From NCBI GenBank assembly GCA_030377865.1, contig JAUCGA010000034.1, positions 1 to 52,463 on the forward strand: a DNA stretch of 52,463 bases, written 5' to 3'. The stretch comes from Anaerolineales bacterium HSG25. Lineage in GTDB: Bacteria > Chloroflexota > Anaerolineae > 4572-78 > J111. Of the stretch, positions 16,008 through 24,327 are shown one piece after another (the first letter of the stretch is position 1; each line of letters starts with the position of its first letter). The translations under genes were made by a program, and so were the position numbers. A model generated the notes under the pieces. It did no database searches and was not told the origin of the DNA. It saw nothing but the letters and a program-made list of their open reading frames with translations.

Positions 16008-19000
16008 AGGCTCTCACCTTTTGTAGTTGCCTCAGGTTGGTCGTCACTGTATAAAGAGACAAATTCTTGCAAGAACTTGGCATGAGTACGATTCTTAAAA
16101 GCTTGTTGAGTCTCTGCTTCGGGAATTGTGGACAGAATTTTTTGTTGTAGCTTATCCGCATACATAGCGGCATCTTTGGCCGCAGGCTCGTTTTTGGTGA
16201 TATGATATAACTTGGCTTTCTGAACCTGAACCAGATATTGAATTAAACGACCGTCATGTCTCTCGGCAATAGATGAGGCTTGAATGAGTCGATTAAGTCC
16301 AGTTTGATACTGTTTTTCATGGGTATCAACCAACGATTGTAACCAATGACCGCGGATAATATATTCGGGAATATGCGTGGCTTTGGCGAGGGAGAGCAAC
16401 TCATTAGCAATTGTTTTGGTCTTATCCCATTTTCCCACTTGAATATAGGCTTGGGCAAGTTGATATAAGATCATAATGGTATCTATTTTTAGCCCCATTT
16501 TTACCGAGACAGAATAGACGTTTTCCAAACGATCTATCCCTTCATCAACTCGACCCAAACGTCGGTACGCAGAAGCTAGAACCAATTGAGCATGTAAAAG
16601 ATATAACGGTGAGCCAAGTTCTAAGGCTAACTCGTTGCTTTTTTCTGCTTGTTCTAGACACTTTTCGTTTAGACCCAAAATAAGGTAATAGTGACTGAGC
16701 CAAGTCATGCCCAATACCTGCCACCCTTTTTGTTGCTGTTTGTGAGCAATCTCTAATCCAGTATGAATATTTTTACCGGCCTCTTCAAATTCACCTTGAA
16801 AGATTTGACTCAAGGCTTGATGATAGCGGATAAGAGGAGCAAGATAAAAATCCCCCGATTTTTCGTACAGGCTATCAACCTCGGCCACAATCTCATCGGC
16901 GGCTTGGTAGTTTCCTAAAAAAACCTGCGTTCGAAGCATCGTACTCAGAGATTTTATCAACCCACCACGATACCCTAGACGACGACGAACATTGATAATC
17001 TCATCCTCGTACCGTTTTAAGCAGGTAATAATTTGCCCCTGCTCTAGCAATATCGAAGCCAACCCATCTTCTGCCTCAATCCGAATCACTTCCTGTTTAA
17101 CCTTTACGCTAAGGTCGCGAGCTTCAGTATAATATTCCTGAGCTTGATTCATGTCACCCATCGAGACATAGAAACTTCCTAGTTGATTGAGAGTATCGGC
17201 AATGCCACGTTGGTCACCAATTCGTCGAGCAACTTTTAAAGCCGCTTGGAATAACTCGGTTGCGGTCGAAAAATCGTAGTTCGCATGGAGGTAGCCGATG
17301 CCATTTAGAGCGCGTAATTCAGCCGAATCATTATTTAACTCTTTGGCTTTGGCTAACATCATTTCGTAATCTTTAATTGCCTTTTGAGGTTCACCTAGAC
17401 GAGACAATATTCTGGCTCGACCATTATAAATTTGAATGAAGGCCGAGGGGTCAAGCTCTTTCTCATTCATTTTATCCGCAACCTCTAGCGAGGTGGTATA
17501 AAACTCAACCGCTTCACGATTATAAAACGATTGAACGGCCGCCTCTGCCGCTCGAACTAGATAACGGAACGCTCTCGACCAAACCTCACTTTTACTGTAA
17601 TGTTCGGCTACCGTGGCCGCGTACTGTTCGCCAAGTTGCCAATACAACCGAGCCATATAATCGGCAATTCTTTTGTGAAGCGCTTGACGTTGGCCGAGTA
17701 GCATGCTGTTATACGCGGTTTCGTAGGTTAACACATGCTTAAACATGTATCCTTGCTCAGAGTCAACCATTTTATCTTCAATCAACTCTGCGACTTTAAG
17801 TTTTTCAACCGCGCTCTCTAACAACGCTTCATCGTTGACCATAGGAGCCAACATAAAACGAGGGAAGACACGACCAATAACCGCCGCGACCTGCAACACT
17901 CGTTTAACATCATCGTCCAAACGGTCAATCCGAGAGGTAAACACTCCCTGCAACGTATCAGGAATATCCACATCGGTGACTTGGCGAGTGATTTTCCAAT
18001 GATGCCCTTGCCGCTGAATAATCTCCTGCTCTGTCAGACTACGAAGCACCTCTTCTAAAAATAGTGGGTTTCCCTCAGCTCGACTTAGGAGCAATTTCTC
18101 CATGTCTTTTGGAATACTGTCAATCTCTAATAAACGAGTAATCAACTGACGGCTTTCTTCGTTGGTAAGAGGCCAAAGCGTTAGCTCTGTAATATCATCC
18201 CCATAATCAATTTTGCTGGTATTTTTTATCTTCCAGAAGGTGGTTTCTCGTTCTAAACGGGTGGCACAAATCAGTAATATTGGGGTGTAAAAGGTCAATG
18301 TGAAGAGGTATTCGATTAAATCAACCGAACTTGGGTCAGCCCAATGTAAATCCTCAAATACCATAACCACTGGATGATGTTTGGAAAGGCTTTCTACCCA
18401 TTCACCCATGGCCAGTAACATCCGTTGTTGGAGCACATGTGGGTCATTGAGGGGCAAATTATCTGCAATTTCGGGCGCTACATTGATACCTAGCATCGTA
18501 GCGAGATATGGGATCACATCGTTTTTACGTTGTGGAAAGAGGTAATCACCCATAGCATCAAGGCGCATTTTTATGAGCGTGTCGTCTGAGCCACCCGGAA
18601 TACCCAGATAGCTGTAGAGAATCTCAACAAAAAGTCGATTAGCAAAAGAACGTCGATAAGACAACCCTCGACCAAAAAGCCATAACGGGTCACTATGTTC
18701 ATTGTCTCGGTTGGTTCCCTCATAGGCGGTTAGCCAAACCGGCTGAGTATGTTCATGACCATCCGTGACCTGCTCCCGAAACTCCTGAACTAATCGAGAT
18801 TTCCCCATGCCTGCATCACTAGAAAGAACAACAATACCGCCGTTACCATTATAAAGATTGGTATAAATATTTTTGAGCCGCTGAATTTCCTCTTCTCGTC
18901 CGGTAAAGGGAGCTTGACTATCAGGCCCTTGAATAGGACGTTCTCGGGCAGATTTTAGCTCATAAACTCTGAGTGCTTCCGCCTTTCCCTTCACCTTCAT

Positions 19001-19690
19001 CGGCTCACGTTTTTCAAATACAAAATGTCGTTTGGTAAGATTATAGGTCGCTTCGCTGACAAATACCTCGCCCCGCACAGAAACACCTTCTAAACGAGCC
19101 GCCACATTGACCGCATCTCCCATGACTGTGTAGGAACGCTTACGATCCGTTCCCACCATGCCTGCAATAACAGTTCCTGTATTAATACCAATATGCATAC
19201 CTAACGATTTTACCAGTGGAAAAGGTGGATTTGCATTAAACGCCTCTAACCGTTCCATCATAGATAACGCCGCTCGCAAGGCCAATTCTGGATCATTTTC
19301 ATGAGACTTTGGCGCGCCAAAAATCGCCATAATCTCATCACCAATATATTTGTCGATGTAGCCATCAAACTCGTAAATTGCCTCACTCAACTCTTGTAAC
19401 AAATGGTTGACCAAGGTCACAACTCGTTCAACTTCTGCTGGACTTTTGGCCGCATCGTTTAAGGCCGTGAATCCCGACATGTCAGCAAAAATAACAGTAA
19501 CCTGTCGACGTTCACCTTCAATGGACGAAACGCTTAACTGCTCCTCGGTAGCATTAGTTAGGGAGCCAGTAGTCAGATTTTTTTTCTTTTTCTTTAGTTT
19601 TTTCTCGTAATCTCGAATAAGATTTTTAACAGTGAGAGGTGTGTTGTCCCAATCACTGGAGATAATGTCTGATGGTCGCTCAATTGTCAT
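16004..19690 (-). CDS. Class III adenylate cyclase - AAA/NACHT-like ATPase - TPR signalling protein
   Basis: This 1228-aa fusion begins with a short Lys-rich coil and a class III nucleotide cyclase domain (~60-230). Both metal Asp are present (FADMSGFT; YIGDEIMAIFG). Lys in DKYIGDE and Asp in VMGDAVNVAARLEG are the purine-specifying residues of adenylate cyclases, and the NVAAR Asn/Arg pair is intact, so it should make cAMP. A STAND-like ATPase follows with Walker A SSDAGMGKSRL (first Gly replaced by Ser) and Walker B VMVFEDLHWADPSS. The last ~500 residues are TPR-like helices (for example YNGRARILSRLGEPQKAIKD). Such fusions are common in Chloroflexota and cyanobacteria; ligand and output are unknown. 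It is the first gene of the operon with tilS. Confidence 0.9.
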   Translation of the reverse strand: MTIERPSDIISSDWDNTPLTVKNLIRDYEKKLKKKKKNLTTGSLTNATEEQLSVSSIEGERRQVTVIFADMSGFTALNDAAKSPAEVERVVTLVNHLLQELSEAIYEFDGYIDKYIGDEIMAIFGAPKSHENDPELALRAALSMMERLEAFNANPPFPLVKSLGMHIGINTGTVIAGMVGTDRKRSYTVMGDAVNVAARLEGVSVRGEVFVSEATYNLTKRHFVFEKREPMKVKGKAEALRVYELKSARERPIQGPDSQAPFTGREEEIQRLKNIYTNLYNGNGGIVVLSSDAGMGKSRLVQEFREQVTDGHEHTQPVWLTAYEGTNRDNEHSDPLWLFGRGLSYRRSFANRLFVEILYSYLGIPGGSDDTLIKMRLDAMGDYLFPQRKNDVIPYLATMLGINVAPEIADNLPLNDPHVLQQRMLLAMGEWVESLSKHHPVVMVFEDLHWADPSSVDLIEYLFTLTFYTPILLICATRLERETTFWKIKNTSKIDYGDDITELTLWPLTNEESRQLITRLLEIDSIPKDMEKLLLSRAEGNPLFLEEVLRSLTEQEIIQRQGHHWKITRQVTDVDIPDTLQGVFTSRIDRLDDDVKRVLQVAAVIGRVFPRFMLAPMVNDEALLESAVEKLKVAELIEDKMVDSEQGYMFKHVLTYETAYNSMLLGQRQALHKRIADYMARLYWQLGEQYAATVAEHYSKSEVWSRAFRYLVRAAEAAVQSFYNREAVEFYTTSLEVADKMNEKELDPSAFIQIYNGRARILSRLGEPQKAIKDYEMMLAKAKELNNDSAELRALNGIGYLHANYDFSTATELFQAALKVARRIGDQRGIADTLNQLGSFYVSMGDMNQAQEYYTEARDLSVKVKQEVIRIEAEDGLASILLEQGQIITCLKRYEDEIINVRRRLGYRGGLIKSLSTMLRTQVFLGNYQAADEIVAEVDSLYEKSGDFYLAPLIRYHQALSQIFQGEFEEAGKNIHTGLEIAHKQQQKGWQVLGMTWLSHYYLILGLNEKCLEQAEKSNELALELGSPLYLLHAQLVLASAYRRLGRVDEGIDRLENVYSVSVKMGLKIDTIMILYQLAQAYIQVGKWDKTKTIANELLSLAKATHIPEYIIRGHWLQSLVDTHEKQYQTGLNRLIQASSIAERHDGRLIQYLVQVQKAKLYHITKNEPAAKDAAMYADKLQQKILSTIPEAETQQAFKNRTHAKFLQEFVSLYSDDQPEATTKGESL

Positions 19691-19749
19691 AAGAAAATAT
19701 ACACGTTTCCTTAATAAGAGATAATCGTTCGATGGCGTTAATTGTATTG

Positions 19750-19778
19750 ATAATAGTACAATCCTTAAAATATGTCAA
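19750..19778 (-). promoter_or_regulatory. Sigma-70-type promoter of the cyclase-tilS operon
   Basis: On the minus strand TTGACA (19778-19773) and TATTAT (19755-19750) are separated by exactly 17 nt. The predicted start lies ~50 nt before the ATG at 19690. Confidence 0.8.
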
Positions 19779-19834
19779 CGAAATTTTTTGGCTAGAACTA
19801 CCATCGTTGGGCGGTATAAAATAAGAAATAGCCG

Positions 19835-20965
19835 CTAATTAAGTAATTGTTGATAGACTGTCTGTAACCGATTTGCGGCTGTAACCCAACTAAATTTTTG
19901 AGCCTGTAAAAAACCGTTATTTATCGCCTGAGTATACTGGTCTCGGTCGGTTGCTAAGAGATGCAAAGCCGAGGCAAGCATCTCTGTATCTGTGGCCGTA
20001 ACTTGAATCGCCGCTTGTCCGGCTACTTCTGGTAAGCTAGAGTTGTCGGCACAAACAACAGGAGTTCCGCAGGCCATAGCCTCTACCACAGGAATACCAA
20101 ATCCCTCGTAATGAGATGGATAGGCAAATATATCGGCTAACGTATACAAAGCTGGCAAATCGGCATCGTCCACAAAACCGATAAACTGAATTCGTTCTTT
20201 TACGGGTGAGTTTTCTGCGGCGGCAAATATATCATCATACAACCACCCTTTACCCCCAGCAATCACTAAATAATGCGTTTTAGATACGGCTGATGTTGAA
20301 AATGCCTCAATTAGTCCCTTGAAATTTTTGCGAGGCTCCAGAGTTCCAAGCCCCAAAATAAACCTCTCAGGAAGTTGGTAATGCTCGGCAACTCGCGTGA
20401 GAGTAGCTTGCTCGGTTATAGGATGAAACCGCTCTTCAACCCCGGCTCCAACAACTGTTACTCGGTTTGGTGATACATTGTAGATGTCGAATAGGTCTAC
20501 CTTGGTACTTTCTGAATCAGCTAAAATATGATCTGCACGAGCCAAACTTCTTGGCACAACCTTATTAAGCCAGTTTCGTAACGTCACCACAGCCCCTTGC
20601 GGATGCCGAATAAAGGATAAATCATGCACAGTCAACAACGTTTTTGCTCGCCGAACTGGGGGTAAAATAAAGTTGGGCGAGTGAAACAGGTCAACTTGAC
20701 CAGTAAACCATTCGACAGGAATGGGTAAATAAAGTCGATGCCAACCAATAGTCATCCAACGTTCTGGAAAAGGGTAAGATTTGTGGCTGAAATTAGGATA
20801 CTTCTGAAAGGGGTTGAGGCTGTCGATGGGAGCATCTGAACTGGCCAGCAAACGATACTCTGTCTGTTGGTCGATCTGAGCGAGTGTTGTAATCAACCCT
20901 CGCGTGTAACGTCCGATACCGCCACCTTGCTTTAAGGCGGCAGTATAATCAATTCCGATGATCAA
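19835..20965 (-). CDS. Glycosyltransferase family 4 (GT-B) protein
   Basis: The 376-aa protein starts with MIIGIDYTAALKQGGGIGRY, a typical GT4 N-terminus. The C-terminal nucleotide-sugar site is visible: FILGLGTLEPRKNFKGLIEA and AYPSHYEGFGIPVVEAMACG, with the E-x7-E pattern and TPVVCADNSSLPEV. Family members transfer sugars such as mannose or glucose to lipids, exopolysaccharide or protein. The acceptor cannot be inferred. It has no glycan-cluster neighbours and is flanked by repeats on its upstream side. Confidence 0.92.
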   Translation of the reverse strand: MIIGIDYTAALKQGGGIGRYTRGLITTLAQIDQQTEYRLLASSDAPIDSLNPFQKYPNFSHKSYPFPERWMTIGWHRLYLPIPVEWFTGQVDLFHSPNFILPPVRRAKTLLTVHDLSFIRHPQGAVVTLRNWLNKVVPRSLARADHILADSESTKVDLFDIYNVSPNRVTVVGAGVEERFHPITEQATLTRVAEHYQLPERFILGLGTLEPRKNFKGLIEAFSTSAVSKTHYLVIAGGKGWLYDDIFAAAENSPVKERIQFIGFVDDADLPALYTLADIFAYPSHYEGFGIPVVEAMACGTPVVCADNSSLPEVAGQAAIQVTATDTEMLASALHLLATDRDQYTQAINNGFLQAQKFSWVTAANRLQTVYQQLLN

Positions 20966-20982
20966 TAGTTAGGAATCGGGAT

Positions 20983-21075
20983 TAAATAAGTTGCGCGTTT
21001 GACCGGAGCGCTGGCAGACAGCCAGCATGTCGGCTGTCTGCCGACGCGCCAACTACACAAGTTAATTAATGCTCA
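20983..21075. repeat. 'ATAAGTTGCGCGTTTG...CACAAGTTAATTAATGC' repeat, copy 2
   Basis: Left end AAGTTGCGCGTTTG and right end GACGCGCCAACTACACAAG enclose nested GC-rich inverted arms (GGCAGACAGCC / GGCTGTCTGCC). Copy 1 is at 5396-5490 with a shorter interior. Confidence 0.65.
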
Positions 21076-21173
21076 TTTCTAAGATGGATTGACAGCTACC
21101 AATTGAATAATTAATTGTTAAATGTCAACCGGATGTAAAAAAGCGTATCTTACGATTATAACATAGTGATAAG

Positions 21174-21273
21174 GAGTTGCAAACTTCGTTAGCCAATAAA
21201 CCAACATAAACAGATGGTAATGCAATGGAGCTTAATCAGCAATACGAGTTGCAAACTTCGTTAGCCAATAAAC
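21174..21273 (+). repeat. Pair of identical 28-bp direct repeats
   Basis: The 28-bp unit begins GAGTTGCAAACTTCGTTAGC and ends CAATAAAC. It occurs at 21174-21201 and again at 21246-21273, 72 bp apart, in a gene-free gap downstream of argB. No third unit was seen, so it is not a CRISPR array. Confidence 0.8.
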
Positions 21274-21308
21274 AGACGAGTATCTGGGTAAATCATGACC
21301 GTCAACTT

Positions 21309-21369
21309 AAGAGTTTGTAGTAGGTACTTTAGTGCCGTTTGAAGGCGATGAATCGCCTACTACAAACGT
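21309..21369. repeat. Inverted repeat GTTTGTAGTAGG...CCTACTACAAAC
   Basis: The arms AGAGTTTGTAGTAGG and CGCCTACTACAAACG enclose a short loop with an inner GGCGAT/ATCGCC pair. It lies 75 nt beyond the argB stop and could also act as a transcription-end hairpin, though a T-run is lacking. Confidence 0.5.
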
Positions 21370-21442
21370 TAAATTGACACTTATGCCGGGTAAATATTAA
21401 CTCGTAAACTGGCTGTCGACAGCATAAAATACGCAGATTAAA

Positions 21443-22183
21443 TTATCGAACGATAGTTGTACCTGTATCGTTTTGTAAACCGGTCAAATTGGTAATTCTA
21501 ACCGCGTGAACACCGCCCTCAACCGCGTCTAGTGCCGATTTAACTTTGGGTATCATGCCATCTTTTATTACACCTTCATCAATCAATTGTTTAACTTGAT
21601 GGGTGGTCAATTGAGGAAGTAGTTTTTGATCTTGTAAAACCCCCGGTACATTTGAAACAAACACCAGTAAGTCGGCTTTAACTGCAACTGCCACCGCAGT
21701 AGCAACTTGATCAGCATTAACATTGAACATCATGCCATCAGCACCATAACAAATAGGAGATAAAATCGGTGTAACACCATCCTCTAAAAGATGGGTAAAC
21801 ACCTTTATACGAACATCGACCACCCGTCCTACCTGTCCTAAATCGCCTTTAGGATGATGTAATTTTTCGGCTTTAACTGCCGAGCGGTCAACACCTGACA
21901 TGCCAAAAGCATCGACTCCGGCGGTAGCTAGGGACGCGACCAGTCGTTTATTTACTCGGCCAGCCAACACCATCTTTACGATTGACAATGATTCTGCATC
22001 GGTGACGCGTAAACCATCAATATATTGAGCCTCTATACCGAGCCGTTTTTGCAATTCTCGAATCTCTTTACCACCCCCATGTACCAATATGGGCGGGGTT
22101 TTCAGAGCGGCGATCGTCTCGCCCATTCGCTCTACAAAGCTCGGATCGTCTAATTCTTGTCCACCTATTTTTAATACTAACAT
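21443..22183 (-). CDS. argB: Acetylglutamate kinase ArgB
   Basis: The 246-aa amino-acid kinase catalyses the second step of arginine synthesis (N-acetylglutamate phosphorylation). The motifs are LVLKIGGQEL (catalytic Lys), ILVHGGGKEI (glycine-rich loop), DGLRVTDAESLSIVKMVLAG and FNVNADQVATAVAVAVKADLL. The C-terminal DGMIPKVKSALDAVEGGV is the segment that binds the nucleotide in this family. Some Chloroflexota kinases of this clade act on LysW-linked substrates, but no LysW gene is adjacent and argC is, so arginine synthesis is favoured. It lies 238 nt downstream of argC, with a repeat element in the gap. Confidence 0.93.
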   Translation of the reverse strand: MLVLKIGGQELDDPSFVERMGETIAALKTPPILVHGGGKEIRELQKRLGIEAQYIDGLRVTDAESLSIVKMVLAGRVNKRLVASLATAGVDAFGMSGVDRSAVKAEKLHHPKGDLGQVGRVVDVRIKVFTHLLEDGVTPILSPICYGADGMMFNVNADQVATAVAVAVKADLLVFVSNVPGVLQDQKLLPQLTTHQVKQLIDEGVIKDGMIPKVKSALDAVEGGVHAVRITNLTGLQNDTGTTIVR

Positions 22184-22273
22184 AATTTTTTAAAGAGGCG
22201 AGTAGATGATATGCGTTCAGTGTCCACACCATCCACTCGCCCATGTTTTAGGAATCGGGATTAATTAACTTAT

Positions 22274-22401
22274 AGAGTTGTTCGGGAATAAAGGAATGCA
22301 ATAGCTTCTCAGCTATTGCAGGCAAAAGCAAGATGCTTTTGCACTCCTAGGCCGTCGAAGTTGCGCTTTTATGATAGAAAATATTATTGCTGAACAACTC
22401 T
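22274..22401. repeat. 'GTTCGG' element, copy E, between argC and argB
   Basis: Ends AGAGTTGTTCGGG and TGAACAACTCT match the family. The left arm is changed to GCAATAGC...GCTATTGC while the right arm keeps GCAAAAGC...GCTTTTGC. Each arm therefore keeps its own hairpin through paired changes. It separates two genes of one pathway without an apparent terminator T-run. Confidence 0.8.
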
Positions 22402-22421
22402 GGGACGCGTAACTTAATTTC

Positions 22422-23435
22422 TTATATCAACCCAACAGTTTCTTCGATACCGAACATGATATTAAAATTTTGCACCGCTTGTCCCGCCGCGCCTTTACCC
22501 AAATTGTCAATCGATGAGCAAAGGATAAGTTGCCGTGGTGTAACAACAGTTATCGAAATAGCACATAAATTGCTATTTTGAGTATGGGCCATGGTCGCCA
22601 ACTGACCATCAGACAAAACACGTATAAACGGTTGATCCGCATACAACGCTTGATAGCGATTCTGTAACTGAGCCGATGTTTGATCGTCATTTAAGCCAAC
22701 ATAAATTGTAGATAACATGCCTCGGCTAATCGGTACAAGGTGGGGAGAGAAAATAATATTATCCCCATTACCCTTAAAACGACCCACCATATCACTCACC
22801 TCTGCGATATGTCGATGTTTTTGTCCAATATTATAAGGAGATAAGTTCTCATTCACTTCAACAAAATGGGTTTTGAGACTAGCTTTGCGACCAGCCCCAC
22901 TGACTCCGCTTTTGCTATCGGCAATGATGGGTTGTTGTGGGTTAAGCAGACCCGCTTTTAATAACGGATATAAAGCCAAAATGATACTGGTTGGATAACA
23001 GCCGGGATTGGCTAGTAGATTTGTCTCACGGATTTGGGAACGATTAATCTCTGATATTCCATAAGCCGCCTCTTGAAGTAGTTCTGGAGCAGTGTGTGGC
23101 ACTCCATACCACTTTTCGTAGGTGGTAGTATTGGTCAGTCGAAAGTCAGCCGATAGATCAATAACCCGTACTCCCGCCTGACGTGCCCTCAGTACTGTAG
23201 GCATGCTAGCCGCATGGGGTAAACAGCAAAACACAGCCTCAACCTTATCTAAGGGTGCTGTTTTACTCGACACTAACGGTACATCCCACACTACGGGATA
23301 TATGTCACTCATGTTTCCACCCGCGCTACTTTCTGAGGTGGCAAATATCAATTTTATCTGTGGATGTTGGCGTAAAATCTTAATGGTTTCAAACCCGGTA
23401 TAGCCACTTGCCCCAAAAACACCGACGTTAATCAT
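22422..23435 (-). CDS. argC: N-acetyl-gamma-glutamyl-phosphate reductase ArgC
   Basis: This NADPH-dependent reductase catalyses the third step of arginine synthesis. The N-terminal nucleotide motif GVFGASGYTGFE and the catalytic Cys in LLANPGCYPTSIILALYPLL are intact. DSKSGVSGAGRKA and the His of IGQKHRHIAEV complete the active site. The start is placed at the second ATG (23435) because AAAGG lies 8 nt before it; the first in-frame ATG (23444) overlaps that site. It is preceded by a candidate leader-peptide attenuator at 23521-23668. The length of 337 aa is normal. Confidence 0.94.
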   Translation of the reverse strand: MINVGVFGASGYTGFETIKILRQHPQIKLIFATSESSAGGNMSDIYPVVWDVPLVSSKTAPLDKVEAVFCCLPHAASMPTVLRARQAGVRVIDLSADFRLTNTTTYEKWYGVPHTAPELLQEAAYGISEINRSQIRETNLLANPGCYPTSIILALYPLLKAGLLNPQQPIIADSKSGVSGAGRKASLKTHFVEVNENLSPYNIGQKHRHIAEVSDMVGRFKGNGDNIIFSPHLVPISRGMLSTIYVGLNDDQTSAQLQNRYQALYADQPFIRVLSDGQLATMAHTQNSNLCAISITVVTPRQLILCSSIDNLGKGAAGQAVQNFNIMFGIEETVGLI

Positions 23436-23520
23436 AATAAGCATCCTTTAATATGGAACAGATTGGAGAGTTAAAGAAATCAAAATATCCAGTTTCTCTA
23501 ACACTCCAACCCTCTATAAC

Positions 23521-23551
23521 AAAAAAACCGACCTCCAATATCTGGAGTCGG
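23521..23551 (-). terminator. Terminator hairpin of the argC leader (attenuator)
   Basis: On the minus strand CCGACTCCA pairs with TGGAGGTCGG (one bulged G, 5-nt loop), followed by seven T. It lies 86 nt upstream of argC and downstream of a short leader ORF. TCCAGA in its 5' arm is complementary to TCTGGA inside the leader ORF, which would form an antiterminator. Confidence 0.8.
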
Positions 23552-23587
23552 CTTGTAGTTCATCAATTTATGTATGCCCAAGCACAA

Positions 23588-23647
23588 CTATCCAGACATA
23601 TAATCTGGCTGATAGCAAGGTGTGCGACGGATTTTGATATTAGTCAT
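23588..23647 (-). CDS. Candidate arginine leader peptide (19 aa; 26 aa from an upstream ATG)
   Basis: The peptide reads MTNIKIRRTPCYQPDYMSG, with two consecutive Arg codons (CGT CGC, 23629-23624). An in-frame ATG at 23668 would add MYSVIKV. The ribosome-binding site is weak. The leader ORF overlaps segment 1 (CCAGA, 23608-23604) and segment 2 (TCTGGA, 23596-23591), and segment 2 can pair either with segment 1 or with the 5' arm of the terminator. This is the geometry of a translation-controlled attenuator for argCB. Only two control codons are present, so the call is moderate. Confidence 0.55.
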   Translation of the reverse strand: MTNIKIRRTPCYQPDYMSG

Positions 23648-23681
23648 TACTTTGATAACTGAGTACATAAAAGTGGCGGCT

Positions 23682-23710
23682 AGTCTAACATGCATAAGAA
23701 AGGCTGTCAA
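23682..23710 (-). promoter_or_regulatory. Candidate promoter of the argC leader transcript
   Basis: On the minus strand TTGACA (23710-23705) is followed after 17 nt by TAGACT (23687-23682). The predicted start is near 23675, just before the leader ORF. The -35 box lies at the edge of a repeat element. Confidence 0.6.
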
Positions 23711-23711
23711 A

Positions 23712-23878
23712 TAAGTAACAAAAGTTTGTCGTTTCATTCATAACCTGACATGTTGATAAAACCAAAAGCATTTTTCGACAGGATTAACAGGATTGACAGG
23801 ATTTTTTGCCTTTAATCCTGTCAATCCTGTTAATCCTGTCAGATATTGTTTTATCCATGTTGAAATGATAAACTTCTG
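23712..23878. repeat. 'GGATTAACAGGATTGACAGG' palindromic element, intact copy
   Basis: A central pair AGGATTAACAGGATTGACAG / CTGTCAATCCTGTTAATCCT sits between outer ends ACAAAAGTTTGTCG...CATAACCTGACATG and CATGTTGAAATGATAAACTTCT. Partial or split copies lie at 24075-24158, 38829-38876 and 47216-47475. Confidence 0.8.
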
Positions 23879-23879
23879 T

Positions 23880-24046
23880 AAGGCAGTTCCAACTTTTAAA
23901 ATCTCCCAAACTGATTAATTTCTCTATGTCATTCCCGCATGCTTTTAGCGGGAATCCACATTCTGCATACAAATAGATGCCCGATAACAACATTCGGACA
24001 TGACATTTGGGAGGTTTATTTTCTTGGAGTTACCTAAGTAACTTTC
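23880..24046. repeat. ~165-bp composite palindromic element, inverted copy of 45262-45418
   Basis: The ends are GGCAGTTCCAACTTTTAAAA...TCTCCCAAA and TTTGGGAGG...TTTTCTTGGAGTTACC. The interior is the TGTCATTCCCGCATG...CATTCGGACATGACA core also seen alone at 5296-5382. The 45.3-kb copy is nearly identical in reverse orientation. Confidence 0.8.
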
Positions 24047-24158
24047 ATTTCTAAGTTGTGACTTTTGTAGGAGTGTCAAAGTTTTCAAAAGTTTGTCGAT
24101 TCATTCATAACCTGACATGCTGACAAGATCAAAGGCATTTTCTGATAGGATTAACAAG

Positions 24159-24304
24159 AGAGTTGTTCGACAATAACTTATCATCGCATAAAAACTCAAA
24201 TTCGAGGTCTGCGGAGTGCAAAAGCTTCTTGCTTTTGCATGTTTACCTCTGGCAAAAGCAAGAAGACAAGAAGCTTTTGCACTCCTTTATTGCCGAACAA
24301 CTCT
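24159..24304. repeat. 'GTTCGG' element, copy C, inside a 'GGATTAACAGG' element
   Basis: Ends AGAGTTGTTCG and CGAACAACTCT. The right arm carries an 8-bp internal duplication (AAGAAGACAAGAAG). The sequence to the left (24075-24158) is the first half of a 'GGATTAACAGG' element, and AACAGG resumes at 24305, so the copy interrupts that repeat. Confidence 0.75.
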
Positions 24305-24327
24305 AACAGGTCTTGAAAACTTCTCGA

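Noticed and set aside
21174..21273. Possible CRISPR array
   Set aside because: Only two repeat units, a single 44-bp gap and no cas genes.
23760..23850. GGATTAACAGGATTGACAGG tandem motif as a CRISPR or regulatory array
   Set aside because: It is one arm of a palindromic element present in several copies, with no spacers.
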